Assembly (NCBI GenBank): GCA_947623975.1
Contig: CANQHY010000076.1
Span: forward strand, 1-5,952
Source: an uncultured Bacilli bacterium
GTDB taxonomy: Bacteria > Bacillota_I > Bacilli_A > RF39 > UBA660
Length of the DNA: 5,952 bases
Direction of reading: 5' to 3'
The notes below the pieces were generated by a model. The model saw nothing but the letters and a program-made list of their open reading frames with translations. It was not told where the DNA came from and made no database searches. A program made the position numbers and the translations under genes. Below, one piece after another: positions 1 to 5,938 of the stretch (the first letter of the stretch is position 1; every line of letters starts with the position of its first letter).

Positions 1-25
1 GTTGACCATGCTTATTATTTTGTTT

Positions 26-1237
26 TTAACCTAAGGTTATTCCCCTATCACTTATTCCGCTTATTGTCTCTTTGCTATCTCTTTCTTGATCATAAGTTTT
101 ATCTTCATCAAATGATATTGTTACTGGACCTGTAAACCATTCACTGCCTTCTTTATTTCCGGTTGCAACAACATTACATACCGGATCTGTATTATCTATT
201 TTTATTTCGTATCCTCTAGTCTCAAGTCCAATATTTCCTTCACTATCTATTGTCCTAAAACTTACCATTTCATTCATTTCTTCAGTTAATTCTATCTCGC
301 AATAGTTATTGTTATTAGGAATACATAAATCAGTCCATCTGTTTTTTCTTTTCCACTGATATCTTGTAATAGTACTATTTCCTAAAGACGAGTCACCAGG
401 CGTAAAAGTAATTTTTAATTTTTGAGCCCAATCTCCTGCTTTCCAATTCGTTCTCTCTTCTTTTTCACTTGCGTTAATTGTACCTGTTACTACTTTATTT
501 ATTTTTGATATTGATATATTTGGAGCACTATTTTCATAGATTATAACTTTTCCTTTTTTTGTTACCCCACCATATTCATATATTGTTTCATATTCTCCTA
601 TTTTACTAGTATCTATAGTATCAATATTACTTGGTAGTATTAAAGGTATTCCTTCTTCTCCACTACCATTTACTCTTGCTATTTCTTCTCCTCTATTATT
701 ATATTTTACTATATCGGCTGCAATAGTAAGCTTTTCTCTTAGTTTGACTCTATCTGTTCCAATATACACATATATTACTGGAGGATCACCAAGCTCTACT
801 GTTAGAGTATCAGTTGTATTCCAAACGCTATCACATTCATTTTTATTAGTATTGTCGTATTCATCTCCGTCGCATTTTAAACACAAATGATATTCGTATT
901 CTTCTTTTGACTTTTTAATTACTATTACGTAGCTGTCTTTATTACAACTATTTCCTTCATAATCTAATACTTCGTCTATATAATGTTCACTCTGTAAAGT
1001 TTTTAATGTCACTTTTGAAGCTTCCAAATATTTTGTTGGCAAGTATAACCTATTATCTAAGTAAAATTCTCTTCCAGAAGATGTAAGATTCATTTCTATA
1101 TTCTGATAATAATCTTCCCTAAAACTTTCTAAATTTCGCGTAAAATACGGAATTGCTATTATCGCTATTATTCCTAAGATAACTATTGCTCCGATTACCT
1201 CTACTAATGTAAATCCAGATTTTTTTCTATTAGTCAT
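26..1237 (-). CDS. Type IV pilin-like (pseudopilin) protein with Ig-like repeats, C-terminus probably truncated by a frameshift
   Basis: This is probably a membrane-anchored, prepilin-peptidase-processed surface protein. Residues 1-8 (MTNRKKSG) form a short basic leader. G8 then F9-T-L-V-E13 is the class III cleavage motif with the usual Glu at +5, followed by a hydrophobic helix to about residue 32. Residues 33-145 are a pilin-like head with cysteines at C98, C119, C122 and C135. Residues 148-236 look like a DUF5011-type Ig-like domain (starting DPPVI, ending in GEYETIYEYGG...). A second beta-rich repeat covers about 237-347 and contains C305 and C313. A third begins at IDNTDPVC (348-355) but ends after only about 55 residues. 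The start is set by an AGAGGGTG ribosome site just upstream, and a separate promoter drives the gene. It resembles 'type II secretion/prepilin N-terminal' proteins of gut Firmicutes. Whether it forms a pilus, acts in DNA uptake or is an adhesin cannot be told. No assembly genes are in view and there is no LPXTG. Confidence 0.8.
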   Translation of the reverse strand: MTNRKKSGFTLVEVIGAIVILGIIAIIAIPYFTRNLESFREDYYQNIEMNLTSSGREFYLDNRLYLPTKYLEASKVTLKTLQSEHYIDEVLDYEGNSCNKDSYVIVIKKSKEEYEYHLCLKCDGDEYDNTNKNECDSVWNTTDTLTVELGDPPVIYVYIGTDRVKLREKLTIAADIVKYNNRGEEIARVNGSGEEGIPLILPSNIDTIDTSKIGEYETIYEYGGVTKKGKVIIYENSAPNISISKINKVVTGTINASEKEERTNWKAGDWAQKLKITFTPGDSSLGNSTITRYQWKRKNRWTDLCIPNNNNYCEIELTEEMNEMVSFRTIDSEGNIGLETRGYEIKIDNTDPVCNVVATGNKEGSEWFTGPVTISFDEDKTYDQERDSKETISGISDRGITLG

Positions 1238-1270
1238 ACTTTCACCCTCTATTATTTACTTTATAAAAAG

Positions 1271-1299
1271 ATTATATCATGTATAATTAAAGATGTGAA
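1271..1299 (-). promoter_or_regulatory. Sigma-A-type promoter of the pilin-like gene
   Basis: On the minus strand, TTCACA (1294-1299) is followed by a 17-base spacer and a perfect TATAAT (1271-1276), preceded by TGA, which makes an extended -10. Transcription would start near 1264, giving a leader of about 27 bases that carries the AGAGGGTG ribosome site (1243-1250). It lies after the gap terminator, so the pilin-like gene is an independent transcription unit. Confidence 0.75.
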
Positions 1300-1310
1300 C
1301 TAAGGAAAAA

Positions 1311-1356
1311 AAATTAAAAAAGCAATTTCAGAAAATTTTCTAAAATCGCTCTTTTT
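1311..1356 (-). terminator. Rho-independent terminator after gap
   Basis: Bases 1321-1350 form a near-perfect inverted repeat: AGC-ATTT-AGAAAA against TTTTCT-AAAT-GCT. The two imperfect positions are G-U wobbles in the minus-strand RNA but C-A mismatches in the plus-strand RNA. That fixes the orientation as minus. The stem is preceded in the RNA by an A tract (complement of 1352-1356) and followed by a U5-AA-U run (complement of 1303-1320). It sits 26 bases after the gap stop codon and separates gap from the pilin-like gene. Confidence 0.85.
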
Positions 1357-1375
1357 AAACAATATTATTTTATTT

Positions 1376-2380
1376 TTATTTTTGCATTAAATATTTAGCA
1401 GTTCTAACCATTTGGGTAGAATATCCCATTTCATTATCATACCACGCAACTACTTTTACTAGTTGTTTTCCATCAACGTCAAGCACACTTGTAGATAATC
1501 CATCTACTACTGCACCATAACCTAAGCCAATTACATCACTTGATACGATAGGATCCATTGTAAAGTTAAGAGTCTCATTAGCATTATTTTTTAAAACTGC
1601 ATTTATTTCCTCTTTAGTAGTGTTTCGTTTTAATTCAAGAGTCAAGTCAATAACAGAACCAGTTGGAACTGGAACGCGCATTGCTGTACCGTCCAATCTT
1701 CCTTTTAAATTTGGAAGTACTTCGCCGATTGCACTTGCAGCACCGGTTGAAGCAGGAACAATATTAGCAGCGCAAGCTCTACCACGACGAGCTTTAATTC
1801 CTTTCTTATGAGCAATATCAAGTGTTGCTTGGTCATTTGTATATGCATGTACAGTTGTCATATATCCTTTTTCGATACCAAAATATCTGTCAATAACATT
1901 TAAAACTGGAGCAAGACAGTTAGTTGTACAACTTGCTGCTGAAATAATATCCTCGCTACCATCTAATGTTTCATGGTTAACATTGTAAACAATTGTTTTT
2001 AAATCTCCTTTAGCTGGTGCTGAAATGATTACTTTTTTGGCTCCTGCAGTAATGTGTGCCATTGCCTTATCACGTGATGTAAATGCTCCAGTGCACTCAA
2101 AAACTACATCGACACCTAAGCTTCCCCAAGGTAATAATGTTGGATCTTTTTGAGCAAACACAGGTATTCTTTTGCCATTTACAATAATATTAGTTTCATC
2201 ATTAGAAATTTCGTTTACAAGGTAATTCCTATGATTTGTATCATATTTTAGCAAATATGCAAGCTGTTCTGCATCTGTCAAATCATTAATTGCTACTACC
2301 TCAAAATTAGGATCGCTATTCATAAGTCTGAATACAAGCCTTCCTATTCTTCCAAATCCATTAATTGCTACTTTTATCAT
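1376..2380 (-). CDS. gap: Glyceraldehyde-3-phosphate dehydrogenase (glycolytic, NAD-type)
   Basis: This cytoplasmic enzyme oxidises and phosphorylates glyceraldehyde 3-phosphate to 1,3-bisphosphoglycerate. At 334 aa it has the normal family length. The NAD-binding Rossmann motif GFGRIGR lies at 8-14. D33 in INDLTD (31-36) is the acidic residue typical of NAD-preferring enzymes. The catalytic motif ASCTTNC (149-155) contains nucleophile C151, and H178 in TTVHAYT is the base. Phosphate-site elements STGAA (211-215) and R235 in MRVPVPTGS are present, as is WYDNEMGYS (313-321). The S-loop is slightly unusual: the Leu-Pro pair seen in Bacillus enzymes is I189-A190, and the loop has about three extra residues before RRGR. 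The gene follows the TGS-kinase gene by 15 bases. Its ribosome site (AGAAAGGAAG) overlaps that gene's stop codon, so the two are probably cotranscribed, and a terminator follows directly. No pgk or tpi accompanies it here. Confidence 0.97.
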   Translation of the reverse strand: MIKVAINGFGRIGRLVFRLMNSDPNFEVVAINDLTDAEQLAYLLKYDTNHRNYLVNEISNDETNIIVNGKRIPVFAQKDPTLLPWGSLGVDVVFECTGAFTSRDKAMAHITAGAKKVIISAPAKGDLKTIVYNVNHETLDGSEDIISAASCTTNCLAPVLNVIDRYFGIEKGYMTTVHAYTNDQATLDIAHKKGIKARRGRACAANIVPASTGAASAIGEVLPNLKGRLDGTAMRVPVPTGSVIDLTLELKRNTTKEEINAVLKNNANETLNFTMDPIVSSDVIGLGYGAVVDGLSTSVLDVDGKQLVKVVAWYDNEMGYSTQMVRTAKYLMQK

Positions 2381-2387
2381 TTTTTAT

Positions 2388-2398
2388 CTTCCTTTCTA
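2388..2398 (-). promoter_or_regulatory. gap ribosome binding site overlapping the upstream stop codon
   Basis: The minus strand reads TAGAAAGGAAGA. The TAG is the stop of the upstream kinase gene, and AGAAAGGA matches the extended Bacillus-type Shine-Dalgarno sequence. Spacing to the gap ATG is about 7-8 bases. The overlap suggests translational coupling between the two genes. Confidence 0.7.
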
Positions 2399-4048
2399 TT
2401 TAAAACAACTTCCACCAATAAATTCTCTTAGCAAAGAATCATCTGGTATAGCTTCCGAAGGTATTGGTAAAAATGTTTTTAACACATTTATTAGGCGTCT
2501 TGCCTCTTCATAATATGGGCTACTACTATCAACTGAGTACAAAAGTGGTTCGACATAAGTTTTTAATACTCCAAGTTCATATATTAATGCCGTATTAAAT
2601 ACTGTATCGGCATCATCTTGATTAGGAAAAATATGTTTCTCCTCCCCTAATCTAACTTTTCGCCAACTTTTAAGCGTATCTTCAACTTTATGCCCTCTTG
2701 TTCTATTATCTCTTACTATTCGTCTTAAGAGTCTATTATCAGTAGTAGATATCCTGTTATGAGTATCTATGTTTAATATTGTAAGTGGTGACAAATAGAT
2801 TTTATACTTTCTATTTCGATCAATAGATGTCAACAGTTCTTCATTAAGAGCATGAATACCTTCAATAATAAGGATTTCTTCACTACCTAATGTAACCTCT
2901 GTGGTACCTTCTTCCGATTGACCACTTATAAAATTATATTTAGGGATTCTCACTTTTTCTCCACTTAATAATTTTCTTACATCAGAGTCAAATTTTTTGA
3001 TATTAATCGCTTCTAAGCATTCATAATCATATTCACCGTTTTCATCTTTTGGTGTTTTTACCCTATCGACAAAATAATCATCCATTGATATTTCGATAGG
3101 TCTTAATCCAAAGCTTCTTAAATACATAGAAAGTTTTCTACAACTAGTTGTTTTTCCCGATGAAGATGGCCCTGCAATAAGGACTATTTTTACATTACTC
3201 TTCTTCGAAAAAATATCCCTAGCAATATTTAAAAGCCTATTACTTTGTAATGTTTCTTCCATCCTTATAATGTCGTCAATGTGACCATTTGATACAATTT
3301 TATTTAAAGAAGGAACACTTCCTAATTTCATTATATCAGCCCATTTTTGATATTCTTTAAATACATCAAACAACTTAGGGTGATGTTCATATTTCTTAAT
3401 TCCATCTATGTAAACTGTAGGGAAAAGTAAAACAAAACCTTTATTATTCAATAATTCTATATCAAAATATTTAAGGCATCCAGTAGATGGCGGCATCAAG
3501 CTAAAGAAATAATCATAAACTCCACCCATCTTATATAATGTAATATAACTTTTTATAATGCAATTCAATAGATTAACTTTCGATAGGTCTTTCCTTACTT
3601 CATAATAATCTATAGCTTCTTCTCTGTTTACTCTACATTTGGTAATTGCTATATCTTTATCGGCAATTTCTTTCATTTTATCTTTTAAGGCTTTACATGA
3701 TTTTTCATTTAGCTCAAAGTTAGTTTCTATATATAAGCCTTTATCTATTGAGTATTTGACAACTATTTTAGCATCTTTTCCAAATAATTCACAGGAAGCA
3801 TATGATACCAAAAAAATTAAAGAATTTACATAAACACTATTTCCCATTCTTTCTTTCAAATCGACAAAAGTTATCTCTTGATTAGCCACTATTGGTTCTG
3901 TCAATTCATGATACATATTTCCAATTTTTGCTAGTATAATTGGATATTTAAAATTTTTTTGATAATCTTTTGCTAAATCTAAAAGAGTCAAGCCACTAGC
4001 TATTACTTTTTCTTCACCCATGATTTTAAGTTTAATGCTACCAATCAT
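2396..4048 (-). CDS. TGS/SAD-domain nucleoside (uridine) kinase family protein
   Basis: This is a 550-aa cytoplasmic protein of the TGS plus uridine-kinase/phosphoribulokinase fusion family found in Clostridia, Thermotoga and Mollicutes-like Firmicutes. Residues 1-65 are a TGS domain. Residues 70-240 resemble the second additional domain (SAD) of threonyl-tRNA synthetase, including REEAIDYYE (142-150) and PSTG (187-190). Residues 285-500 are the kinase: Walker A GPSSSGKTT (293-301), SMDDYF (321-326) with the acidic pair D323/D324, KYNF (370-373), Walker B-like IIEGIHAL (394-401) and an Arg-rich lid RLLRRIVRDNRTRG (439-452). Likely activity is ATP-dependent phosphorylation of uridine/cytidine or another small hydroxyl substrate, but the true substrate of these fusions is uncertain from sequence. 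The ATG is chosen because TGS strand 1 (IKLKI) starts at residue 5 and an AGAGGGG ribosome site precedes it; Met10 would cut the domain. It is first in an operon with gap and divergent from clpP. Confidence 0.9.
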   Translation of the reverse strand: MIGSIKLKIMGEEKVIASGLTLLDLAKDYQKNFKYPIILAKIGNMYHELTEPIVANQEITFVDLKERMGNSVYVNSLIFLVSYASCELFGKDAKIVVKYSIDKGLYIETNFELNEKSCKALKDKMKEIADKDIAITKCRVNREEAIDYYEVRKDLSKVNLLNCIIKSYITLYKMGGVYDYFFSLMPPSTGCLKYFDIELLNNKGFVLLFPTVYIDGIKKYEHHPKLFDVFKEYQKWADIMKLGSVPSLNKIVSNGHIDDIIRMEETLQSNRLLNIARDIFSKKSNVKIVLIAGPSSSGKTTSCRKLSMYLRSFGLRPIEISMDDYFVDRVKTPKDENGEYDYECLEAINIKKFDSDVRKLLSGEKVRIPKYNFISGQSEEGTTEVTLGSEEILIIEGIHALNEELLTSIDRNRKYKIYLSPLTILNIDTHNRISTTDNRLLRRIVRDNRTRGHKVEDTLKSWRKVRLGEEKHIFPNQDDADTVFNTALIYELGVLKTYVEPLLYSVDSSSPYYEEARRLINVLKTFLPIPSEAIPDDSLLREFIGGSCFK

Positions 4049-4073
4049 CTTAATCCCCTCTTATCCTAATACA

Positions 4074-4102
4074 ATATTATCACAAAAATTAGCTTTCTAC
4101 AA
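4074..4102 (-). promoter_or_regulatory. Proximal promoter of the kinase-gap operon
   Basis: The minus strand has TTGTAG (4097-4102), a 17-base spacer and TAATAT (4074-4079) preceded by TGA, an extended -10 that would compensate for the weak -35. Transcription would start near 4067, giving a leader of about 19 bases with the AGAGGGG ribosome site. Confidence 0.55.
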
Positions 4103-4107
4103 AAACA

Positions 4108-4136
4108 ATTATAATAAATTATTTTTTAAAGACTAA
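4108..4136 (-). promoter_or_regulatory. Possible distal promoter of the kinase-gap operon
   Basis: The minus strand has a perfect TATAAT (4108-4113) 17 bases after TTAGTC (4131-4136), a weak -35. It could act with or instead of the proximal promoter. In DNA this AT-rich, a TATAAT can occur by chance. Confidence 0.35.
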
Positions 4137-4144
4137 AAACTGTT

Positions 4145-4160
4145 AAATAATCAATTATTT
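4145..4160 (+). repeat. Perfect inverted repeat upstream of clpP, overlapping a TTGACA box
   Basis: AAATAAT-CA-ATTATTT is a perfect 7-bp inverted repeat. Its right end overlaps TTGACA (4159-4164) on the plus strand. A second, looser inverted repeat pairs TCAATT (4151-4156) with AATTGA (4178-4183), with ACAA/TTGT (4162-4165, 4173-4176) inside. It may be an operator in the divergent promoter region, or an accident of AT-rich DNA. It does not match CtsR or CIRCE sites. Confidence 0.4.
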
Positions 4161-4236
4161 GACAATGCAAGTTTGTAAATTGAAATTTTATTGGCCTTTT
4201 ATTTTTTAAATTTTTCTTTTTTTAACTAGAATCATG

Positions 4237-4242
4237 TATAAA
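4237..4242 (+). promoter_or_regulatory. Candidate -10 box for clpP
   Basis: TATAAA, directly preceded by TG, lies about 40 bases before the clpP ATG and would give a leader of about 33 bases. The only -35 at normal spacing is poor (TTCTTT at 4214-4219). The better TTGACA at 4159-4164 has no convincing -10 at 16-18 bases. The clpP promoter is therefore only tentatively placed. Confidence 0.35.
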
Positions 4243-4270
4243 ATTCAACAATTATTACTAATATAGATAT

Positions 4271-4276
4271 AGGTGA
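4271..4276 (+). promoter_or_regulatory. clpP ribosome binding site, decides the start codon
   Basis: AGGTGA matches the 16S-complementary AGGAGGTGAT and lies 5 bases before the ATG at 4282. A GTG at 4273 is in frame but falls inside this site, so it cannot be the start that the site serves. Confidence 0.75.
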
Positions 4277-4281
4277 CTATA

Positions 4282-4866
4282 ATGAGTTTAATTCCAGTTG
4301 TAATAGATAAAGAAGGAAATAGTGAGAGAAGCTATGATATCTTTTCTAGATTATTAAAAGATAGAATCATTTTTATAAGTGGAGAAATCAATGATAACCT
4401 AGCAAATAGTGTAATTGCAGAACTTTTGTATTTAGATTCATTAGAAAAGAAAGAAATTTTTCTTTATATAAATTCTCCTGGTGGTTCAATAACATCAGGA
4501 ATGGCAATATATGACACAATGAATTATATAGGTAGTGATGTAACTACAATATGTGTTGGTCTTGCTGCATCTATGGCTGCGTTTTTACTTTCATGTGGGA
4601 AAAAAGGAAAAAGATATGCTTTGCCAAATAGTGAAGTAATGATTCACCAACCATTAGGTGGTGTTGAAGGTCAAGCTACAGACATCAAAATTGGTGCTGA
4701 AAGAATAATAAAATTAAAGAAAAAATTAAATTCTATTTTAGCTTTTAATACCAACCAAAATATAAATAAAGTAAATAAGGATACTGAAAGGGATTATTTT
4801 TTATCAGCTCAAGAAGCTTTAGAATACGGCATTGTAGATGAAATAATTAACCAAAAAAAAGCATAA
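4282..4866 (+). CDS. clpP: ATP-dependent Clp protease proteolytic subunit ClpP
   Basis: ClpP is a serine peptidase that forms a two-ring tetradecameric chamber and degrades proteins fed to it by ClpX or ClpC-type unfoldases in the cytoplasm. At 194 aa from the ATG it has the usual length and almost no propeptide (MSLIPVVIDKEG). The triad is intact: S97 in GLAASMAA (93-100), H122 in MIHQPLGG (120-127) and D171 in TERDYF. These positions coincide with the mature E. coli numbering. INSPGGS (63-69) is the oxyanion/substrate-binding strand, and QPLGGVEGQATDI (123-135) leads into the handle helix. The N-terminal region needed for unfoldase docking (SYDIFSRLLKDRIIF, 17-31) is conserved. It is transcribed away from the kinase-gap operon and converges on whiA, whose stop is 20 bases after its own. 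No CtsR or CIRCE site is seen upstream. Confidence 0.97.
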   Translation: MSLIPVVIDKEGNSERSYDIFSRLLKDRIIFISGEINDNLANSVIAELLYLDSLEKKEIFLYINSPGGSITSGMAIYDTMNYIGSDVTTICVGLAASMAAFLLSCGKKGKRYALPNSEVMIHQPLGGVEGQATDIKIGAERIIKLKKKLNSILAFNTNQNINKVNKDTERDYFLSAQEALEYGIVDEIINQKKA

Positions 4867-4884
4867 CTTTATTTATAGTTGTGC
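4853..4884 (-). terminator. Junction hairpin, possible whiA terminator overlapping the clpP 3' end
   Basis: GCATAAC (4861-4867) and GTTGTGC (4878-4884) can pair across a 10-base loop. In minus-strand RNA the stem has one C-A mismatch but is followed at once by U8 (complement of A8 at 4853-4860), as expected after whiA. In plus-strand RNA the stem pairs fully, using a G-U wobble, and is preceded by A8, but the tail (CUCUAAUUAU) is a poor U tract. The A8 also encodes the last Lys codons of ClpP. It may serve both genes; the stem is short and AT-rich. Confidence 0.5.
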
Positions 4885-4886
4885 CT

Positions 4887-5816
4887 CTAATTATCTTTTA
4901 ATTTACTAGCTATTTCCCTAATTTTTCTAAATCTATGGTTAAGTCCCGATTTAGTAATATTTGTATTATTTTCTACAGAAATAATTTTACTTAATTCAAG
5001 AAGTGATGCCTCAGGATATTTTAATCTGTAAAGGCATGCTTCTTTTATTTTATCATCTAAAAAATCTAGACCCAACTTACTAGAAATTGTATTTATGTCT
5101 TGAATTTGATTATTGCAGGTTTCAATTACTTTATCTATATTAGCTTGTTCACAATTATTAAGTCTATTAGTTTTATTTTTTTGATCTTTATAAATTCTAA
5201 TATTTTCATAATATAAAACTGCTTGGTTAGCATTTACAATCCTTAAAAAATCGCTTATTTTATCAGACTCTTTAATATAAACCATATATTTAATATCACG
5301 CATTATTATTTTTGAATTTAACTCAAATTGATTTAATAATCGCTGAACAAACACAGCCTCATATTTGTTATCATACAACATTTCTAAGTGATATTGAGAT
5401 GTTTTAGGATCATTTATACTTCCGCGTGCTAGAAAGCTACCACGTAAATAAGCCTTTATTTCTTCTATCGATCCTAAGAGATAATCTTTCGGTGTTTCAA
5501 TTAAATGATTGTTACTATCAATAACTGAAAGGTCTTCTAATATTTGTTTTGTTTTAGAAAACGATGTTATGACATAAATCTTTTTCTTACTAAAATTAGC
5601 CATTTTTCTTTGTTCTAACAAAACATCTACTCCATAAATTGATTTTATTAATAAATAAAGTCTTTTGGCTACTTTAGCATTTTCACATGACAACTCAAGT
5701 TTTTCCACATCGTTTTTATAAGACCCCCTTATAAAACCAGAAAGTTCTGCAATATTTTCAATAGTAGAAAACTGAGTAAGACAAATTTCATTTTTAACAT
5801 TTGTAGTAAATGACAT
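4887..5816 (-). CDS. whiA: WhiA family DNA-binding regulator (degenerate LAGLIDADG plus HTH)
   Basis: WhiA is a conserved Gram-positive DNA-binding protein. In Streptomyces it controls sporulation genes; in Bacillus it affects division and chromosome segregation. This copy has 309 aa, a typical length. Residues 1-210 form the N-terminal homing-endonuclease-like fold: a first pseudo-LAGLIDADG helix near IAELSGFIRGS (22-32) and a second at IKAYLRGSFLARGSI (120-134). Both lack the catalytic acidic residue, as is normal for the family. NRLNNCEQANIDKVIE (217-232) is the conserved linker. About 240-305 is the helix-turn-helix, with PEASLLELSKI (268-278) and KSGLNHRFRKI (289-299). An in-frame upstream ATG at 5888 would add 24 unrelated residues. 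The start at 5816 is preferred because MSFTTNVKNE is the usual WhiA N-terminus and AGAGGTGG lies 4 bases upstream. It converges on clpP. The usual neighbours rapZ and yvcK are not in the window. Confidence 0.95.
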   Translation of the reverse strand: MSFTTNVKNEICLTQFSTIENIAELSGFIRGSYKNDVEKLELSCENAKVAKRLYLLIKSIYGVDVLLEQRKMANFSKKKIYVITSFSKTKQILEDLSVIDSNNHLIETPKDYLLGSIEEIKAYLRGSFLARGSINDPKTSQYHLEMLYDNKYEAVFVQRLLNQFELNSKIIMRDIKYMVYIKESDKISDFLRIVNANQAVLYYENIRIYKDQKNKTNRLNNCEQANIDKVIETCNNQIQDINTISSKLGLDFLDDKIKEACLYRLKYPEASLLELSKIISVENNTNITKSGLNHRFRKIREIASKLKDN

Positions 5817-5820
5817 AAAA

Positions 5821-5828
5821 CCACCTCT
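5821..5828 (-). promoter_or_regulatory. whiA ribosome binding site, decides the start codon
   Basis: The minus strand reads AGAGGTGG, a strong Shine-Dalgarno sequence 4 bases before the ATG at 5816. The upstream in-frame ATG at 5888 has no comparable site. Confidence 0.8.
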
Positions 5829-5906
5829 AAAATAATATCTAATATACAGAACAAAATGACTTATAAATAAAGCTATATCAATTAACATTATATCAACTTA
5901 ATAAAC

Positions 5907-5918
5907 ACATTATAATGT
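5907..5918 (-). repeat. Palindrome over the whiA -10 box
   Basis: ACATTATAATGT is a perfect 12-bp palindrome covering the TATAAT of the probable whiA promoter. A repressor bound here would block the promoter, but the core ATTATAAT is itself nearly self-complementary, so chance is a real alternative. Confidence 0.35.
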
Positions 5919-5938
5919 AAACATTTGTTTTTGGTCAA
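5909..5938 (-). promoter_or_regulatory. Probable whiA promoter
   Basis: The minus strand has TTGACC (5933-5938), an 18-base spacer and TATAAT (5909-5914). Transcription would start near 5902, giving a leader of about 86 bases. A second TATAAT preceded by TGA (5887-5895) could act as an extended -10 promoter closer to the gene, but has no good -35. The DNA between the whiA start and the right edge holds no other gene that I can see. Confidence 0.6.

Noticed and set aside
1620..1811. A 63-codon plus-strand open frame
   Set aside because: It lies wholly inside gap on the opposite strand, has no family resemblance and is a shadow of the conserved gap coding sequence.
3639..3833. A 64-codon plus-strand open frame with hydrophobic stretches
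   Set aside because: It is antisense to the SAD-like part of the kinase gene, which has clear family similarity there; the hydrophobic look comes from complementing Lys/Glu-rich codons.
4273..4281. GTG start for clpP three codons upstream
   Set aside because: The GTG is part of the AGGTGA ribosome site; the ATG at 4282 has correct spacing and matches the usual ClpP N-terminus.
26..5816. Genetic code 4 (TGA as Trp), given the Mollicutes-like character
   Set aside because: All five genes read through at full length with standard stops, Trp appears as TGG, and the pilin-like gene is ended by TAA rather than TGA, so recoding is neither needed nor supported.
5817..5888. A 24-residue N-terminal extension of WhiA (MLIDIALF...RGGF)
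   Set aside because: The strong ribosome site and the conserved MSFTTNVKNE start favour position 5816; the extension is a translated leader, and its hydrophobic look is not a credible signal peptide for a DNA-binding protein.
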